DNA of 64,000 nt from Helicobacter cinaedi CCUG 18818 = ATCC BAA-847 (GTDB taxonomy: Bacteria > Campylobacterota > Campylobacteria > Campylobacterales > Helicobacteraceae). The DNA lies in assembly GCF_000155475.1 (NCBI RefSeq), contig NZ_DS990391.1, positions 114,518 through 178,517 on the forward strand, read 5' to 3'. The first letter of the stretch is position 1. Each line of letters begins with the position of its first letter. Of this stretch, positions 55,330 to 64,000 are shown piece after piece. Both the position numbers and the translations under genes were made by a program. The notes below the pieces were generated by a model. The model searched no databases and was not told the origin of the DNA. It saw only the letters and a program-made list of their open reading frames with translations.

Positions 55330-56454
55330 ATGCGTGAGTTAATTACAGGAGGAAACGAGCTTGTCGCGTTGGCTGCGATAGAATCAGGTTGTCGGTTTTT
55401 TGGTGGCTATCCTATCACCCCTTCAAGCGAGATTGCACACGAAATGAGTGTGGAGCTGCCAAAAATCGGGGGGAAATTTATCCAAATGGAAGATGAGATT
55501 AGCGGTATTGCTGTTGCTTTAGGTGCATCAATGACAGGCGTTAAAGCAATGACTGCTACTTCTGGTCCGGGTATCTCGCTTAAATCTGAACAAATCGGCT
55601 ATGGCTTTATGGCGGAGATTCCACTTGTTGTCGTTGATGTTATGCGTGGGGGACCTTCCACCGGACTTCCCACACGCGTTTCACAAGGCGATATTAATCA
55701 AGCCAAATCGCCAACTCACGGGGATTTTTGCTCTATCGCACTTTGTGTTGGGAATCTGCAAGAAGCCTATACGCAAACAATTCGTGCTTTTAACCTTGCT
55801 GAAAAATATATGACACCCATTTTCTTACTGCTTGATGAAACCATAGGGCATATGCACGGGAAAACTTTAATCCCAGATTTTGAAGAGATTAAACCTACAA
55901 TCTGCAATAGAGAAGAGTTTAAAGGCGATCCTAAAGATTATCAACCCTACGGCGTGGCACAAGATAAACCTGCTGTGTTAAATCCTTTCTTCAAAGGCTA
56001 CAAATACTATATCACAGGACTTCACCACGGAGCGAGTGGATTCCCCACAGAAGATGAAAAGCTCTCTCAAAATCTCATTGATAGGCTTTTTAACAAAATA
56101 GAATCTCATATTGATGATATTGTTGAGTTTGAGGAATATGAGATGAATGATGCGGAGATTCTTATCATTGCTTATGGCTCCGTCTCGCTATCCGTCAAAG
56201 AAGCAATCAAAGATTTACGCAAAGATGGAGTAAAAGTTGGGCTATTCCGCCCCATCACATTATGGCCTAGCCCCGCAAAACAGCTTAAAGCTTTGGGTAA
56301 AAAGTTTGAAAAGATTCTAATGATTGAGCTTAATAAGGGGCAGTATAGACAGGAGGTGGAACGCGTTATGCAAAAAGATGTTGTGTTCTTAGGCAAAGCA
56401 AATGGACGCACAATCTCACCTGCTGAAATCATTACAAAAATCAAGGAGATATAA
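55330..56454 (+). CDS. oorA: 2-oxoglutarate:acceptor oxidoreductase, alpha subunit
   Basis: The protein has 374 residues. It holds the pyrimidine-binding/transketolase C-terminal-like parts of a 2-oxoacid:ferredoxin oxidoreductase. Segments are GCRFFGGYPITPSSEIAHEM, KAMTATSGPGISLKSEQIGY, DVMRGGPSTGLPTRVSQGDI and VKVGLFRPITLWPSPAKQLK. It is followed two bases later by oorB. Confidence 0.94.
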   Translation: MRELITGGNELVALAAIESGCRFFGGYPITPSSEIAHEMSVELPKIGGKFIQMEDEISGIAVALGASMTGVKAMTATSGPGISLKSEQIGYGFMAEIPLVVVDVMRGGPSTGLPTRVSQGDINQAKSPTHGDFCSIALCVGNLQEAYTQTIRAFNLAEKYMTPIFLLLDETIGHMHGKTLIPDFEEIKPTICNREEFKGDPKDYQPYGVAQDKPAVLNPFFKGYKYYITGLHHGASGFPTEDEKLSQNLIDRLFNKIESHIDDIVEFEEYEMNDAEILIIAYGSVSLSVKEAIKDLRKDGVKVGLFRPITLWPSPAKQLKALGKKFEKILMIELNKGQYRQEVERVMQKDVVFLGKANGRTISPAEIITKIKEI

Positions 56455-56455
56455 G

Positions 56456-57283
56456 ATGGCTTTTAATTACGAAGAATATCTACGAATGGATAAAATGCCT
56501 ACCCTTTGGTGCTGGGGCTGTGGCGATGGTGTGATTCTAAAAAGTGTTATCCGTGCTATTGACGCACTTGGCTGGAATATGAATGATGTTTGTATTGTCA
56601 GTGGGATTGGCTGCTCTGGTCGCTTTAGCTCGTATGTGAATTGCAACACCGTGCATACCACTCACGGGCGGACAATGGCGTATGCTACGGGCATTAAACT
56701 TGCTAATCCGGATAAAAAAGTCATTGTCATATCCGGCGATGGGGATTCTATGGCAATCGGTGGGAATCACACAATCCACGCTTGTAGGCGAAATATTGAT
56801 CTCAATCTTGTGATGATTAATAACTTCATCTATGGACTCACAAACTCTCAAACCTCTCCCACAACGCCAAAAGATTTTTGGACGGTTACAGCGCAATATG
56901 GCAATATTGATCCAAACTTTGATCCTTGCGAAGTAGCAAGTGCGGCAGGAGCGAGTTTTGTAGCACGAGAGAGTGTGCTTACACCTAAAAAACTTGAAAA
57001 AGTGCTAATGGAAGGCTTCACGCATAAAGGCTTTAGCTTTTTTGATATACATAGTAACTGCCACATTAACCTTGGACGAAAAAATAAAATGGGTGAGGCA
57101 ACTTCTATGCTAAAATGGATAGAATCTCGTCTTGTGAGTAAAAGTAAATTTGATACACTTTCAGCAGAAGAAAGGGTAGGTAAATTCCCAACCGGTGTGC
57201 TTAAACATCAAACAGATAGAATGGAGTATTGCGAAGCCTATGAAGGCGTAATCAAAAAAGCTCAAGCTAAAGGGGGACACTAA
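56456..57283 (+). CDS. oorB: 2-oxoglutarate:acceptor oxidoreductase, beta subunit
   Basis: The TPP-binding subunit has 275 residues from the ATG at 56456, which has AAGGAG before it. The frame open from 56402 overlaps oorA and is not used. It shows LWCWGCGDGVILKSVIRAID, VSGIGCSGRFSSYVNCNTVH and the ThDP/Mg motif VISGDGDSMAIGGNHTIHAC. FIYGLTNSQTSPTTPKDF follows. It catalyses the decarboxylation step with OorA. Confidence 0.94.
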   Translation: MAFNYEEYLRMDKMPTLWCWGCGDGVILKSVIRAIDALGWNMNDVCIVSGIGCSGRFSSYVNCNTVHTTHGRTMAYATGIKLANPDKKVIVISGDGDSMAIGGNHTIHACRRNIDLNLVMINNFIYGLTNSQTSPTTPKDFWTVTAQYGNIDPNFDPCEVASAAGASFVARESVLTPKKLEKVLMEGFTHKGFSFFDIHSNCHINLGRKNKMGEATSMLKWIESRLVSKSKFDTLSAEERVGKFPTGVLKHQTDRMEYCEAYEGVIKKAQAKGGH

Positions 57284-57284
57284 A

Positions 57285-57839
57285 ATGCATCAGTTACGAT
57301 TTACAGGTGTAGGCGGACAAGGGGTGCTTTTAGCGGGAGAGATTCTAGCAGAAGCACAAATCAAAGATAAAGGCTATGGTGTCAAGGCTGCCACTTACAC
57401 AAGCCAAGTGCGTGGCGGACCAACAAAGGTTGATATTTTGCTAAGCCAAGAGGAGATTCTCTATCCTTACGCACACGAGGGCGAAATTGAGTTTATGCTT
57501 TCCACCGCACAAGTAAGCTATGATTCTTTTAAAAGTGGTGTCAAAGAGGGTGGTGTGATTGTCGTTGAGCCAAATCTCGTGCGACCAAGTGATGAGGATA
57601 GAAAAAAGTTTAAAATCTATGAGATTCCAATTATTACCATTGCTAAAGAAGAAGTGGGCAATGTCGTTACACAATCTGTTGTAGCCCTTGCCATTACAAC
57701 AACTTTCACACAATGCGTGGATAGAGATCTTGTGTTTCAAACAATGATAGAAAAAGTCCCTGCCAAAGTCCAAGAAGCCAATAAAAAAGCTTTTGAACTC
57801 GGCGAAAAATACGCCAAAGAAGCAATGGTAAAAGCCTAA
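57285..57839 (+). CDS. oorC: 2-oxoglutarate:acceptor oxidoreductase, gamma subunit
   Basis: The protein has 184 residues, with the gamma-subunit pattern LRFTGVGGQGVLLAGEILAE, YTSQVRGGPTKVDILLS and VGNVVTQSVVALAITTTF. It is the last gene of the operon; a good terminator follows 9 bases downstream. Confidence 0.93.
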   Translation: MHQLRFTGVGGQGVLLAGEILAEAQIKDKGYGVKAATYTSQVRGGPTKVDILLSQEEILYPYAHEGEIEFMLSTAQVSYDSFKSGVKEGGVIVVEPNLVRPSDEDRKKFKIYEIPIITIAKEEVGNVVTQSVVALAITTTFTQCVDRDLVFQTMIEKVPAKVQEANKKAFELGEKYAKEAMVKA

Positions 57840-57847
57840 ATATTTAT

Positions 57848-57875
57848 AAGCCTAGCTTAGAATCTAGGCTTTTTC
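57848..57875 (+). terminator. Rho-independent terminator of oorDABC
   Basis: AAGCCTAG (57848-57855) pairs with CTAGGCTT (57864-57871) around an 8-base loop, and the stem is followed by a T run. Confidence 0.8.
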
Positions 57876-58118
57876 TTTCTTATAATAAAAATCTCATTTA
57901 TAGATTCTACTCTTGGTAACGATTTTTTACTCTCATTTTATAATTCCAACAACCTAAAATCTCCAAATCTGAATACAATATAAACTTTTTAGCAACACTC
58001 ACCATTTCTTAATCAATTAGTCAAGCCCTATTATATTATTTTTGCTAGAATTTTGGCTTCTAACATTTTTAGTAAATATAGTAAAATCACTTTACAAATC
58101 TTACAACAAAGGATTCTC

Positions 58119-58436
58119 GTGGCATTTTCATCTTTTGATACATCTTTTGAATCTTGGACACATACAGGGACAATGCTAGAAGAGCCAAAACTTTATCGTG
58201 TTTTACTCTTAAATGATGACTGGACAGCTATGAATTTTGTCACACATATCCTTATGGAAGTGTTTGATAAAACCAGCCAAGAAGCTAGAGCTATAACGCT
58301 CAAAGTCCATAACGAAGGCAAAGGCGTTTGTGGAATCTACCCCTATGATATTGCCGAGCTTAAAACCCAGCTTGTGAGCCAAAAAGCAAAAGAACAGGGC
58401 TATCCTTTGCGAGTAATCACAGAGGAACTCCACTAA
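58119..58436 (+). CDS. clpS: ATP-dependent Clp protease adaptor ClpS
   Basis: ClpS delivers N-end-rule substrates to ClpA. The protein has about 105 residues from the GTG at 58119, which follows AAAGGA. It shows EEPKLYRVLLLNDDWTAMNF and the substrate-site/ClpA-binding region VTHILMEVFDKTSQEARAIT and HNEGKGVCGIYPYDIAELK. An upstream ATG at 58053 would add 22 residues without similarity. clpA starts ten bases after its stop. Confidence 0.92.
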   Translation: MAFSSFDTSFESWTHTGTMLEEPKLYRVLLLNDDWTAMNFVTHILMEVFDKTSQEARAITLKVHNEGKGVCGIYPYDIAELKTQLVSQKAKEQGYPLRVITEELH

Positions 58437-58446
58437 AGGAATAAAA

Positions 58447-60699
58447 ATGATAGGACAAAATCTCACGCTTATTTTTAATGAATCTATTGATATTGCTAAA
58501 GAAATGCACCATAATATCCTTACAACCGAGCATTTATTCCTTGCCACACTCAACAACACTCAAGGCATATCAATCCTACAAAAATGCGGCGGCAATATCC
58601 AAGAAATGCGACAAATGACAAATCTATATCTCAAAAAATATATCCCATACTCACAAGAAGTCAGCAAAAGTCCAAAGCAAACCCCAGCCCTTGATAGAAT
58701 TATAGAATCTATGGTGAGCCACGCTCAAAGTAGCAACCGCCAAAGCATTGATGTAGGCGACTTACTTGCTTCAATAATGGAAGAAAATCAAAGCTTTAGC
58801 ACACAGATTCTCAAATCTCAAGGTATTGATAGACTAAGCGTGCTAGAAGTCATCACGCAACAAGAACAAGATTCACAAACAAACGAGCAGGAAAGCCACG
58901 AACAAAGCTATTTAAAGCAATATACAAAGAATCTTACCCTTCTAGCAAAAGAGGGTAAGATTGACCCCGTTATCGGTAGAGAACAGGAGATTTGGCGTGT
59001 GAGTGAGATTCTAGCTAGGCGAAAAAAGAATAATCCCATTTTAGTTGGCGAACCCGGCGTGGGTAAAACCGCCATTGCTGAAGGATTGGCATTAGAGATT
59101 TATCACAAAAAGCTTCCAAAAGCCCTGCATAACGCACAGATTTTTGCCCTTGATGTGGGGGCGATGATTTCAGGGAGTAAATATCGTGGCGATTTTGAAA
59201 AACGCCTTAAGGGTGTGCTAGAAGAAATGGCACTTATTAAAAATGCTGTGCTTTTTATTGATGAGATTCACACCATTGTGGGAGCAGGGGCTACTTCTGG
59301 CTCAAGCCTTGATGCCTCAAATCTGCTTAAACCATCCCTTGCTAATGGCACACTGCGTTGCATTGGTGCAACAACCTTTGCGGAGTTTAAAACACATTTT
59401 GACAAAGACAAGGCTTTGTCTCGCAGATTCAGCAAAGTAGAAGTCAAAGAGCCAAGTTTGCAAGACTGCTATGCGATTATTGAAGGATTAGCCCCCATTT
59501 ATGAAAAATATCATCAAGTAACATATACCAAAAATGCACTCAAAGCCTGTGTAGATTTATCTGCACGATATGTGAGTGATAAATTTTTACCCGATAAAGC
59601 CATAGATTTGCTTGATGAAGTTGGGGCAAATACAAAAATCTACCACACCAACAAGCCAAAAATTGAAGTAAAAGATATAGAATCTATTCTCAGCAAAAGT
59701 GTGCATATCCCCAAAAGCACCATAAGTAGTGATGAAAGCAAGATGATGAAATCCCTTGCAAATAATCTTAAAAAGAAAATCTTTTCTCAAGATTCAGCCA
59801 TTATGGAGCTTGCACGCGTGATTAAGGCAAATAAGGCAGGGTTAAGCGAGAGTAATAAACCCATTGGTAGCTTTGTCTTTGCTGGTCCTAGTGGCGTTGG
59901 TAAAACAGAGCTTAGCAAGGAACTTGCCAAGCTTTTGGGCATTGCTTTTATTAAATTTGATATGAGTGAATATATGGAGCCACATTCCATTTCAAGGCTC
60001 ATTGGCGCACCTGCGGGATATGTGGGCTTTGAGCAAGGGGGGCTGCTTGTTGATGCGGTGCGTAAAAGCCCCTATTGTGTGCTATTGCTTGATGAGATAG
60101 AAAAAGCCCATAGCGATATTTATAATATTTTGTTGCAGATTCTAGATTCAGCAAGTTTGACTGATAATCTCGGCAATAGGGCGGATTTTAAAAATGTCAT
60201 TGTGATTATGACAAGTAACGCCGGGAGTAAAGATAGTAACACGCTTGGCTTTAATGCGAGCTTACAGCATAAAAATGACACTGCTATAAAGCTACTGCTT
60301 TCCCCGGAGCTAAGAAGTCGCATTGATAGTATTATTTACTTTAATCCTTTGGGATTAAAGGAGTATTTGCTTATTGCTAAAAAATACATTGATGAACTTG
60401 CCACTTCTCTTAAATCTCGTCATATTGAACTTAAGATAGATTCTAAAGCATTGCATTTTCTAGCTTCACAGAGTGTGGATACAGCCCTTGGAGCTAGAGA
60501 GATAAAAAAAATCATTGATAGTGAGATTAAAAATAAATTGAGTGATGAGATTTTATTTGGCTCACTTAAAAAAGGTGGAGAATGCCTTATCTCACTTGCC
60601 ACCAAACCACAAGCACACATTGAGCTAATCTACAAAGAGACGCAAAAAAAGCTCAAAATCAAACCAAGCACAAACTTCACTAAAGAAAAAGCAAAATGA
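58447..60699 (+). CDS. clpA: ATP-dependent Clp protease ATP-binding subunit ClpA
   Basis: ClpA unfolds proteins for ClpP. The protein has 750 residues with two AAA+ modules. The N-domain repeats are followed by Walker [21 protein letters not shown] near residue 200 and Walker [18 protein letters not shown] near 270. The second module has Walker [21 protein letters not shown] near 480 and Walker [17 protein letters not shown] near 545. [17 protein letters not shown] is close to the C-terminus. The stop overlaps the DUF815 gene start (ATGA). Confidence 0.95.
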   Translation: MIGQNLTLIFNESIDIAKEMHHNILTTEHLFLATLNNTQGISILQKCGGNIQEMRQMTNLYLKKYIPYSQEVSKSPKQTPALDRIIESMVSHAQSSNRQSIDVGDLLASIMEENQSFSTQILKSQGIDRLSVLEVITQQEQDSQTNEQESHEQSYLKQYTKNLTLLAKEGKIDPVIGREQEIWRVSEILARRKKNNPILVGEPGVGKTAIAEGLALEIYHKKLPKALHNAQIFALDVGAMISGSKYRGDFEKRLKGVLEEMALIKNAVLFIDEIHTIVGAGATSGSSLDASNLLKPSLANGTLRCIGATTFAEFKTHFDKDKALSRRFSKVEVKEPSLQDCYAIIEGLAPIYEKYHQVTYTKNALKACVDLSARYVSDKFLPDKAIDLLDEVGANTKIYHTNKPKIEVKDIESILSKSVHIPKSTISSDESKMMKSLANNLKKKIFSQDSAIMELARVIKANKAGLSESNKPIGSFVFAGPSGVGKTELSKELAKLLGIAFIKFDMSEYMEPHSISRLIGAPAGYVGFEQGGLLVDAVRKSPYCVLLLDEIEKAHSDIYNILLQILDSASLTDNLGNRADFKNVIVIMTSNAGSKDSNTLGFNASLQHKNDTAIKLLLSPELRSRIDSIIYFNPLGLKEYLLIAKKYIDELATSLKSRHIELKIDSKALHFLASQSVDTALGAREIKKIIDSEIKNKLSDEILFGSLKKGGECLISLATKPQAHIELIYKETQKKLKIKPSTNFTKEKAK

Positions 60700-61490
60700 C
60701 ACCGCCATTTTATAATCTTTCCACCTTTTCCAGCTTCCCGTGGGAGAGTGAGTTTGCTTGTATTTATCGCCATATCCCAAGCCAAGAATATGGACATTTT
60801 AGCGGATATTTTAAAGCAATTAAGGATTTTCATAGAGATTTTACACTTATTGGGCTAGATAGCCAACTCAATGCCCTAAGCAAAAATACCCAAGCCTTTA
60901 TCAATGGCAAAAAATCATCTAATGCACTCCTTTGGGGGGCTAGGGGCTGTGGTAAAAGCTCGTGTTTGCAGCTTGTTTTAAGCTCATTTTTACACAAAGA
61001 TTCCCCCTTGCGTGTTATTGAACTCCCTATGGAATGCCTTTATCTTGTGGGATTTGTGCAAGATGTTGTGCGGGAGCTGCCTTATAAATTTATTATTGTA
61101 TGCGATGATTTAAGCCTTTCACCTAATGAAAATAGCTACAAATCCCTAAAAAGTGTGCTTGAAGGTTCGTTTGAAAATAAGCCAACAAATATACTTTTCT
61201 ACACCACTTCAAACCAACGCCATCTTATAACCGAATCTTATCCACAAGATACCTTGCATCTCAATGACGCTAAAGATGAGATTCTCTCCCTTAGCGATAG
61301 ATTTGGGCTTACTCTGGGATTCTACACGCTTGGGCGTTTAGAATTTTTAGAGCTTGTAGCAGAGCTTTTAAATACTCCCTTAGATGAAGAGACAAAACAC
61401 AAAGCCTTGCAGTTTAGCACACTGAAAGGTTCAAACGCTCCGCGTATCGCGCAAGAATTTTGCACTCTCTACCATAATAAAATAATATAA
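60696..61490 (+). CDS. DUF815-family AAA ATPase
   Basis: The protein has 264 residues. LLGLDSQLNAL-type region precedes the Walker A NALLWGARGCGKSSCLQLVL near residue 82. The Walker B is FIIVCDDLSLSPNENSYKSL near 130, and FYTTSNQRHLITESYP follows, typical of DUF815 ATPases. Their function is not established. Its ATG overlaps the clpA stop, so ClpA and this ATPase are co-produced, which hints at a link with Clp proteolysis. Confidence 0.85.
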   Translation: MTPPFYNLSTFSSFPWESEFACIYRHIPSQEYGHFSGYFKAIKDFHRDFTLIGLDSQLNALSKNTQAFINGKKSSNALLWGARGCGKSSCLQLVLSSFLHKDSPLRVIELPMECLYLVGFVQDVVRELPYKFIIVCDDLSLSPNENSYKSLKSVLEGSFENKPTNILFYTTSNQRHLITESYPQDTLHLNDAKDEILSLSDRFGLTLGFYTLGRLEFLELVAELLNTPLDEETKHKALQFSTLKGSNAPRIAQEFCTLYHNKII

Positions 61491-61561
61491 AAATTTTATC
61501 GTTTAGAAAAAATACAATTTTTTTAGCTAAGATTAAAGCACATAAAGCTAAAGGAGATGAA

Positions 61562-62227
61562 ATGAGAGTTTTTATCGCTGTGATTATGCTTTTAACCCTA
61601 GCCTATGCCAAAGATGACACCCACACAGGCTCTTCCGCCCCAGCACATACTATGCAACATCATCAAGAAATGCTAGAAGCACAAGCTCCCCTTGCCCTAT
61701 CTGAAGAAATGTTAAATCTTATGCACGAGCCGATGATGGAAGAGCCATTTTTGGAAGATGATAATTTGGATTTAAACTTCCTTACAAATATGATTCCACA
61801 TCATCAAGGTGCCATTGATGCTTCAGAGTTTCTCCTAAAACACTCCAAAAACAAGCAGTTGCGCGCCATTGCCACACAGATTATTCAAACGCAAAAAGCC
61901 GAAATTGATGAGTTTAATGCCATTATCTCCGAACTCAAAGAGCAAAAAAAGCTTTATAGCCCAAAGGAAGTAACGCTTTACAACCAACAAGCCAAAAAAG
62001 ATATGGAGACTATGCACCAAGAGATGTCAGGACTTGCCCTGACAGAGCATTTAAACCACGACTTTTTGTTGAGTATGATTCCTCACCACGAGGCTGCTAT
62101 CAAGGCTTCAAAGGAAATTCTTATCTACACGCAAAATGAGCAGATAAAAGCCATCGCACAAAAGATTATCCAAGTCCAAGAGCAAGAAATTGAAGATTTC
62201 AAAGCCCTACTCCAAAAAATCCACTAA
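61562..62227 (+). CDS. Periplasmic DUF305 protein, possible copper-binding
   Basis: The protein has 221 residues with a signal peptide (VFIAVIMLLTLAYA). Two tandem ferritin-like DUF305 units follow, each with the motif (F)L-x-M-I-P-H-H-x-x-A-I-x-A-S: FLTNMIPHHQGAIDASEFLL near residue 78 and FLLSMIPHHEAAIKASKEIL near 163. The mature N-terminus is His/Met-rich (HTMQHHQEMLEA; MLNLMHEPMMEEP). CopM and related members bind copper, so a periplasmic metal role is inferred. Its 3' end overlaps the frame open ahead of the cvfB-like gene. Confidence 0.85.
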   Translation: MRVFIAVIMLLTLAYAKDDTHTGSSAPAHTMQHHQEMLEAQAPLALSEEMLNLMHEPMMEEPFLEDDNLDLNFLTNMIPHHQGAIDASEFLLKHSKNKQLRAIATQIIQTQKAEIDEFNAIISELKEQKKLYSPKEVTLYNQQAKKDMETMHQEMSGLALTEHLNHDFLLSMIPHHEAAIKASKEILIYTQNEQIKAIAQKIIQVQEQEIEDFKALLQKIH

Positions 62228-62252
62228 CACCGCAGAATCTGCCTCCATTCTT

Positions 62253-63167
62253 ATGGGCAGAATGCAGACATTACGCATTATGCGTTTTAGCAAAAATGGT
62301 GCATATCTTAGCACAACTCAAGCTACACAAGATTCGGTTTCAAAAGTTTCACACACACAAGATTTGCAAAGTTTGCACCCCACAAAATCCCACGGCAAAA
62401 GCCCTAGCCATTCACTCCAAGAAGTGCTTTTACCCAATAAATTTTTAACCCCACAAAATGCCATAGGCGATATGATAAAAGTCTTTGTTTTGACAGATTC
62501 ACAAGATCGCCCAGTGGCTACCACGCAACAGCCAAAGGCACAATATGGGGATATTGCTTTGCTTAATGTTGTTAGCCACTCGCCCTTTGGTTGCTTTTTA
62601 GACTTAGGCGTGGATAAGCATATTTTTATGCCTTGCAAGAATCCGCAAAGTTTTACCCTTCATCAAAAGCTGCTTGTTGCCATCACACTTGATAAACAAT
62701 CTCGCCTTATTGCCAAACAAGGGATTAAAAAATACCTAAAGCCCGTGCCAAAGCTTCACGCAGATTCTGTAAGCCCACTTCAAGCCTATATTTTTGAAAA
62801 AACACCGCTAGGCTTTGGCTGCGTGGTAGAAAATGCTCATTTTGGATTACTCTATGCTAATGAGCTGCCCAAGTCTTTTACCCCGCACTTTTACACGCCC
62901 ATTGAAGTGTATGCTAAGGGCATTAATCACGCTAAATTTGATCTTACGCTCTATCCCCCACTTCAACAAAATCATAAGCAAATGCTGCTTGATTCTATGC
63001 CTTTGGCGTTAAATTTTTCTGCCTCGCCAGAGAACATTTTTACATCTTTTCATATAAGTAAAAAGCTTTTTAAACGCCTTATTAATGAGCTTGTAAGAGA
63101 AGGAAAAATATATTTTGAAAAAAAAGAACAAAGCTTTAAGCTCATACAAAAGGAGAAAACATTATGA
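62253..63167 (+). CDS. CvfB-like S1-domain RNA-binding protein
   Basis: The protein has about 304 residues from ATG 62253 (or 300 from 62262). It has three S1-like units and a C-terminal winged helix (FKRLINELVREGKIYFEK). The tell-tale block of the family is DRPVATTQQPKAQYGDIALL, then LNVVSHSPFGCFLDLGVDKH. CvfB proteins bind RNA and affect virulence in Gram-positive bacteria. A low-complexity Thr/Gln/Ser-rich stretch at about residues 20-50 is an insert relative to the usual first domain. No clear ribosome site is visible before the start; it may be coupled to the DUF305 gene. Confidence 0.82.
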   Translation: MGRMQTLRIMRFSKNGAYLSTTQATQDSVSKVSHTQDLQSLHPTKSHGKSPSHSLQEVLLPNKFLTPQNAIGDMIKVFVLTDSQDRPVATTQQPKAQYGDIALLNVVSHSPFGCFLDLGVDKHIFMPCKNPQSFTLHQKLLVAITLDKQSRLIAKQGIKKYLKPVPKLHADSVSPLQAYIFEKTPLGFGCVVENAHFGLLYANELPKSFTPHFYTPIEVYAKGINHAKFDLTLYPPLQQNHKQMLLDSMPLALNFSASPENIFTSFHISKKLFKRLINELVREGKIYFEKKEQSFKLIQKEKTL

Positions 63168-63919
63168 CAGCACTTATTACAGGGGCATCTTCGGGCTTTG
63201 GGGAGGCAATTGCTAGAACTTTTACGCAAAACAACCACAAAGTTATCATTCTTGCACGCAGAAAAGAGCGATTAGATTCTTTGCAAAAAGAATTAGGTGG
63301 CTTGGCTCAAAGCATAGTGTGCGATGTCTGCGATACGCAATCTATCGCAAAAGCCTTATCACATCTCCCTAAAGATTTTCAAAACATAGATGTGCTTATC
63401 AATAATGCCGGTTTAGCCCTTGGACTAAGCAGTTCGGATAAGGCAAGTATTGCTGATTGGGAGCGTATGGTAGAAGTGAATGTCATAGCTCTTATGAGGC
63501 TTACACATTTGCTTTTGCCACAAATGGTAGCACAAGGACACGGGCATATTATCAATATCGGGTCAATTGCAGGGAGCTACCCTTATCCGGGTGGCAATGT
63601 CTATGGAGCAACAAAAGCATTTGTGAAGCAATTTAGTTTGAATCTCCGTGCAGATTTGTATGATAAAAATATCCGTGTGAGTGATATTGAACCCGGACTT
63701 TGTGGCGGGAGTGAGTTTTCTTATGTGCGGTTTAAGGGCGATGAGAAAAAAGCTCAAAGTGTATATGAAGGCACAACGCCACTTATGCCTGAAGATATCG
63801 CACAAAGCGTGTTTTGGGTAGCTTCCCTACCACAACATATAAACATTAATCGCTTAGAGCTAATGCCCACCACACAAGCTCCTGCCGCCCTTAATGTGTA
63901 TAAAAATGCTAAAGTTTAA
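63164..63919 (+). CDS. Short-chain dehydrogenase/reductase (YdfG-like)
   Basis: This is an NADP-dependent SDR of 251 residues. The cofactor loop TALITGASSGFGEAIARTF begins it. Asn-site DVLINNAGLALGL and the catalytic YGATKAFVKQF (Tyr-x3-Lys) near residue 147 are intact. PGLCGGSEFSYVRFKGDE resembles the substrate region of YdfG-type 3-hydroxy acid dehydrogenases. The stop of the cvfB-like gene overlaps its ATG. Confidence 0.88.
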   Translation: MTALITGASSGFGEAIARTFTQNNHKVIILARRKERLDSLQKELGGLAQSIVCDVCDTQSIAKALSHLPKDFQNIDVLINNAGLALGLSSSDKASIADWERMVEVNVIALMRLTHLLLPQMVAQGHGHIINIGSIAGSYPYPGGNVYGATKAFVKQFSLNLRADLYDKNIRVSDIEPGLCGGSEFSYVRFKGDEKKAQSVYEGTTPLMPEDIAQSVFWVASLPQHININRLELMPTTQAPAALNVYKNAKV

Positions 63920-63973
63920 TAAGTTTAATCCGCTTAGCTACAATGCGATTTTAATTTAAACAAGGAGAATCCT

Positions 63974-64000
63974 ATGCAATGGCATACAAAAAGTTGGCGT
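63974..64000 (+). CDS. Start of a gene cut by the window edge, perhaps class II DAHP synthase
   Basis: Only nine codons (MQWHTKSWR) are visible, after AAGGAG. A Trp-x2-x-Ser-Trp-Arg beginning is like class II DAHP synthases (first step of the shikimate pathway). This is suggestive only. Confidence 0.35.

Overview
The window is a chromosomal segment of an epsilonproteobacterium (Campylobacterota), most likely an enterohepatic-type Helicobacter. The evidence is AT-rich DNA, H. pylori-like proteins and gene orders (fliK-flgD-flgE; ispDF next to an HP1021-type orphan regulator; tonB-fliO-fliN near nth; oorDABC; PseC; HydE), and a sigma-54 promoter in front of flagellar hook genes. I do not name a species. 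I saw no rRNA, tRNA, CRISPR array, integrase or transposase.

Layout. 1-11.5 kb: a truncated chemoreceptor, PseC (flagellin glycan), a flagellin-like export co-chaperone, AccC/AccB, Dcd, a PAP2 phosphatase, then fliK-flgD-flgE behind a sigma-54 promoter. fliK is split by a +1 frameshift. The hook protein carries three tandem carbohydrate-binding-like repeats. 11.57-20.67 kb: a defence/toxin island of about 8.5 kb sits inside a Sel1/Hcp-type lipoprotein gene, whose two halves flank it. The island holds an AAA ATPase fragment, HicA/HicB, a large Eco57I-type methyltransferase, a PLD-nuclease/SNF2-helicase whose helicase motif VI is cut by an amber codon, an unknown 155-residue protein and a decayed Fic gene. 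Several genes here contain in-frame dispersed repeats.

20.8-31.8 kb: TrmL, the C4-dicarboxylate transporter DcuB, GalE, then a complete methylcitrate-cycle operon for propionate (prpE-prpB-prpC-prpD) with a divergent HTH gene that is probably its regulator, then a pirin. 31.8-46 kb: an RND efflux pump (inner-membrane pump and adaptor, no outer-membrane channel here), LuxS, a YqaA-type membrane protein, a D-2-hydroxyacid dehydrogenase, ArgB, an orphan HydE, PgpA, the HP1021-type atypical regulator, IspDF, ThiC and a YciI protein.

46-64 kb: TonB, FliO, FliN and a CheX-like protein, then Nth, FeoA, a long AsmA-like protein whose 5' end overlaps divergent mltG, malate dehydrogenase, 2-oxoglutarate:acceptor oxidoreductase (oorDABC), ClpS-ClpA with a coupled DUF815 ATPase, a DUF305 metal-binding-type protein, a CvfB-like protein, a short-chain dehydrogenase, and the first codons of a probable DAHP synthase. 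Mdh and Oor are both central-carbon enzymes; a 162-bp tandem duplication covers the mdh 3' end and the oorD leader.

The parts most worth following are the PLD-helicase/methyltransferase island with its motif-VI stop and in-frame palindromic inserts, the carbohydrate-binding-like hook insert, and the fliK frameshift.
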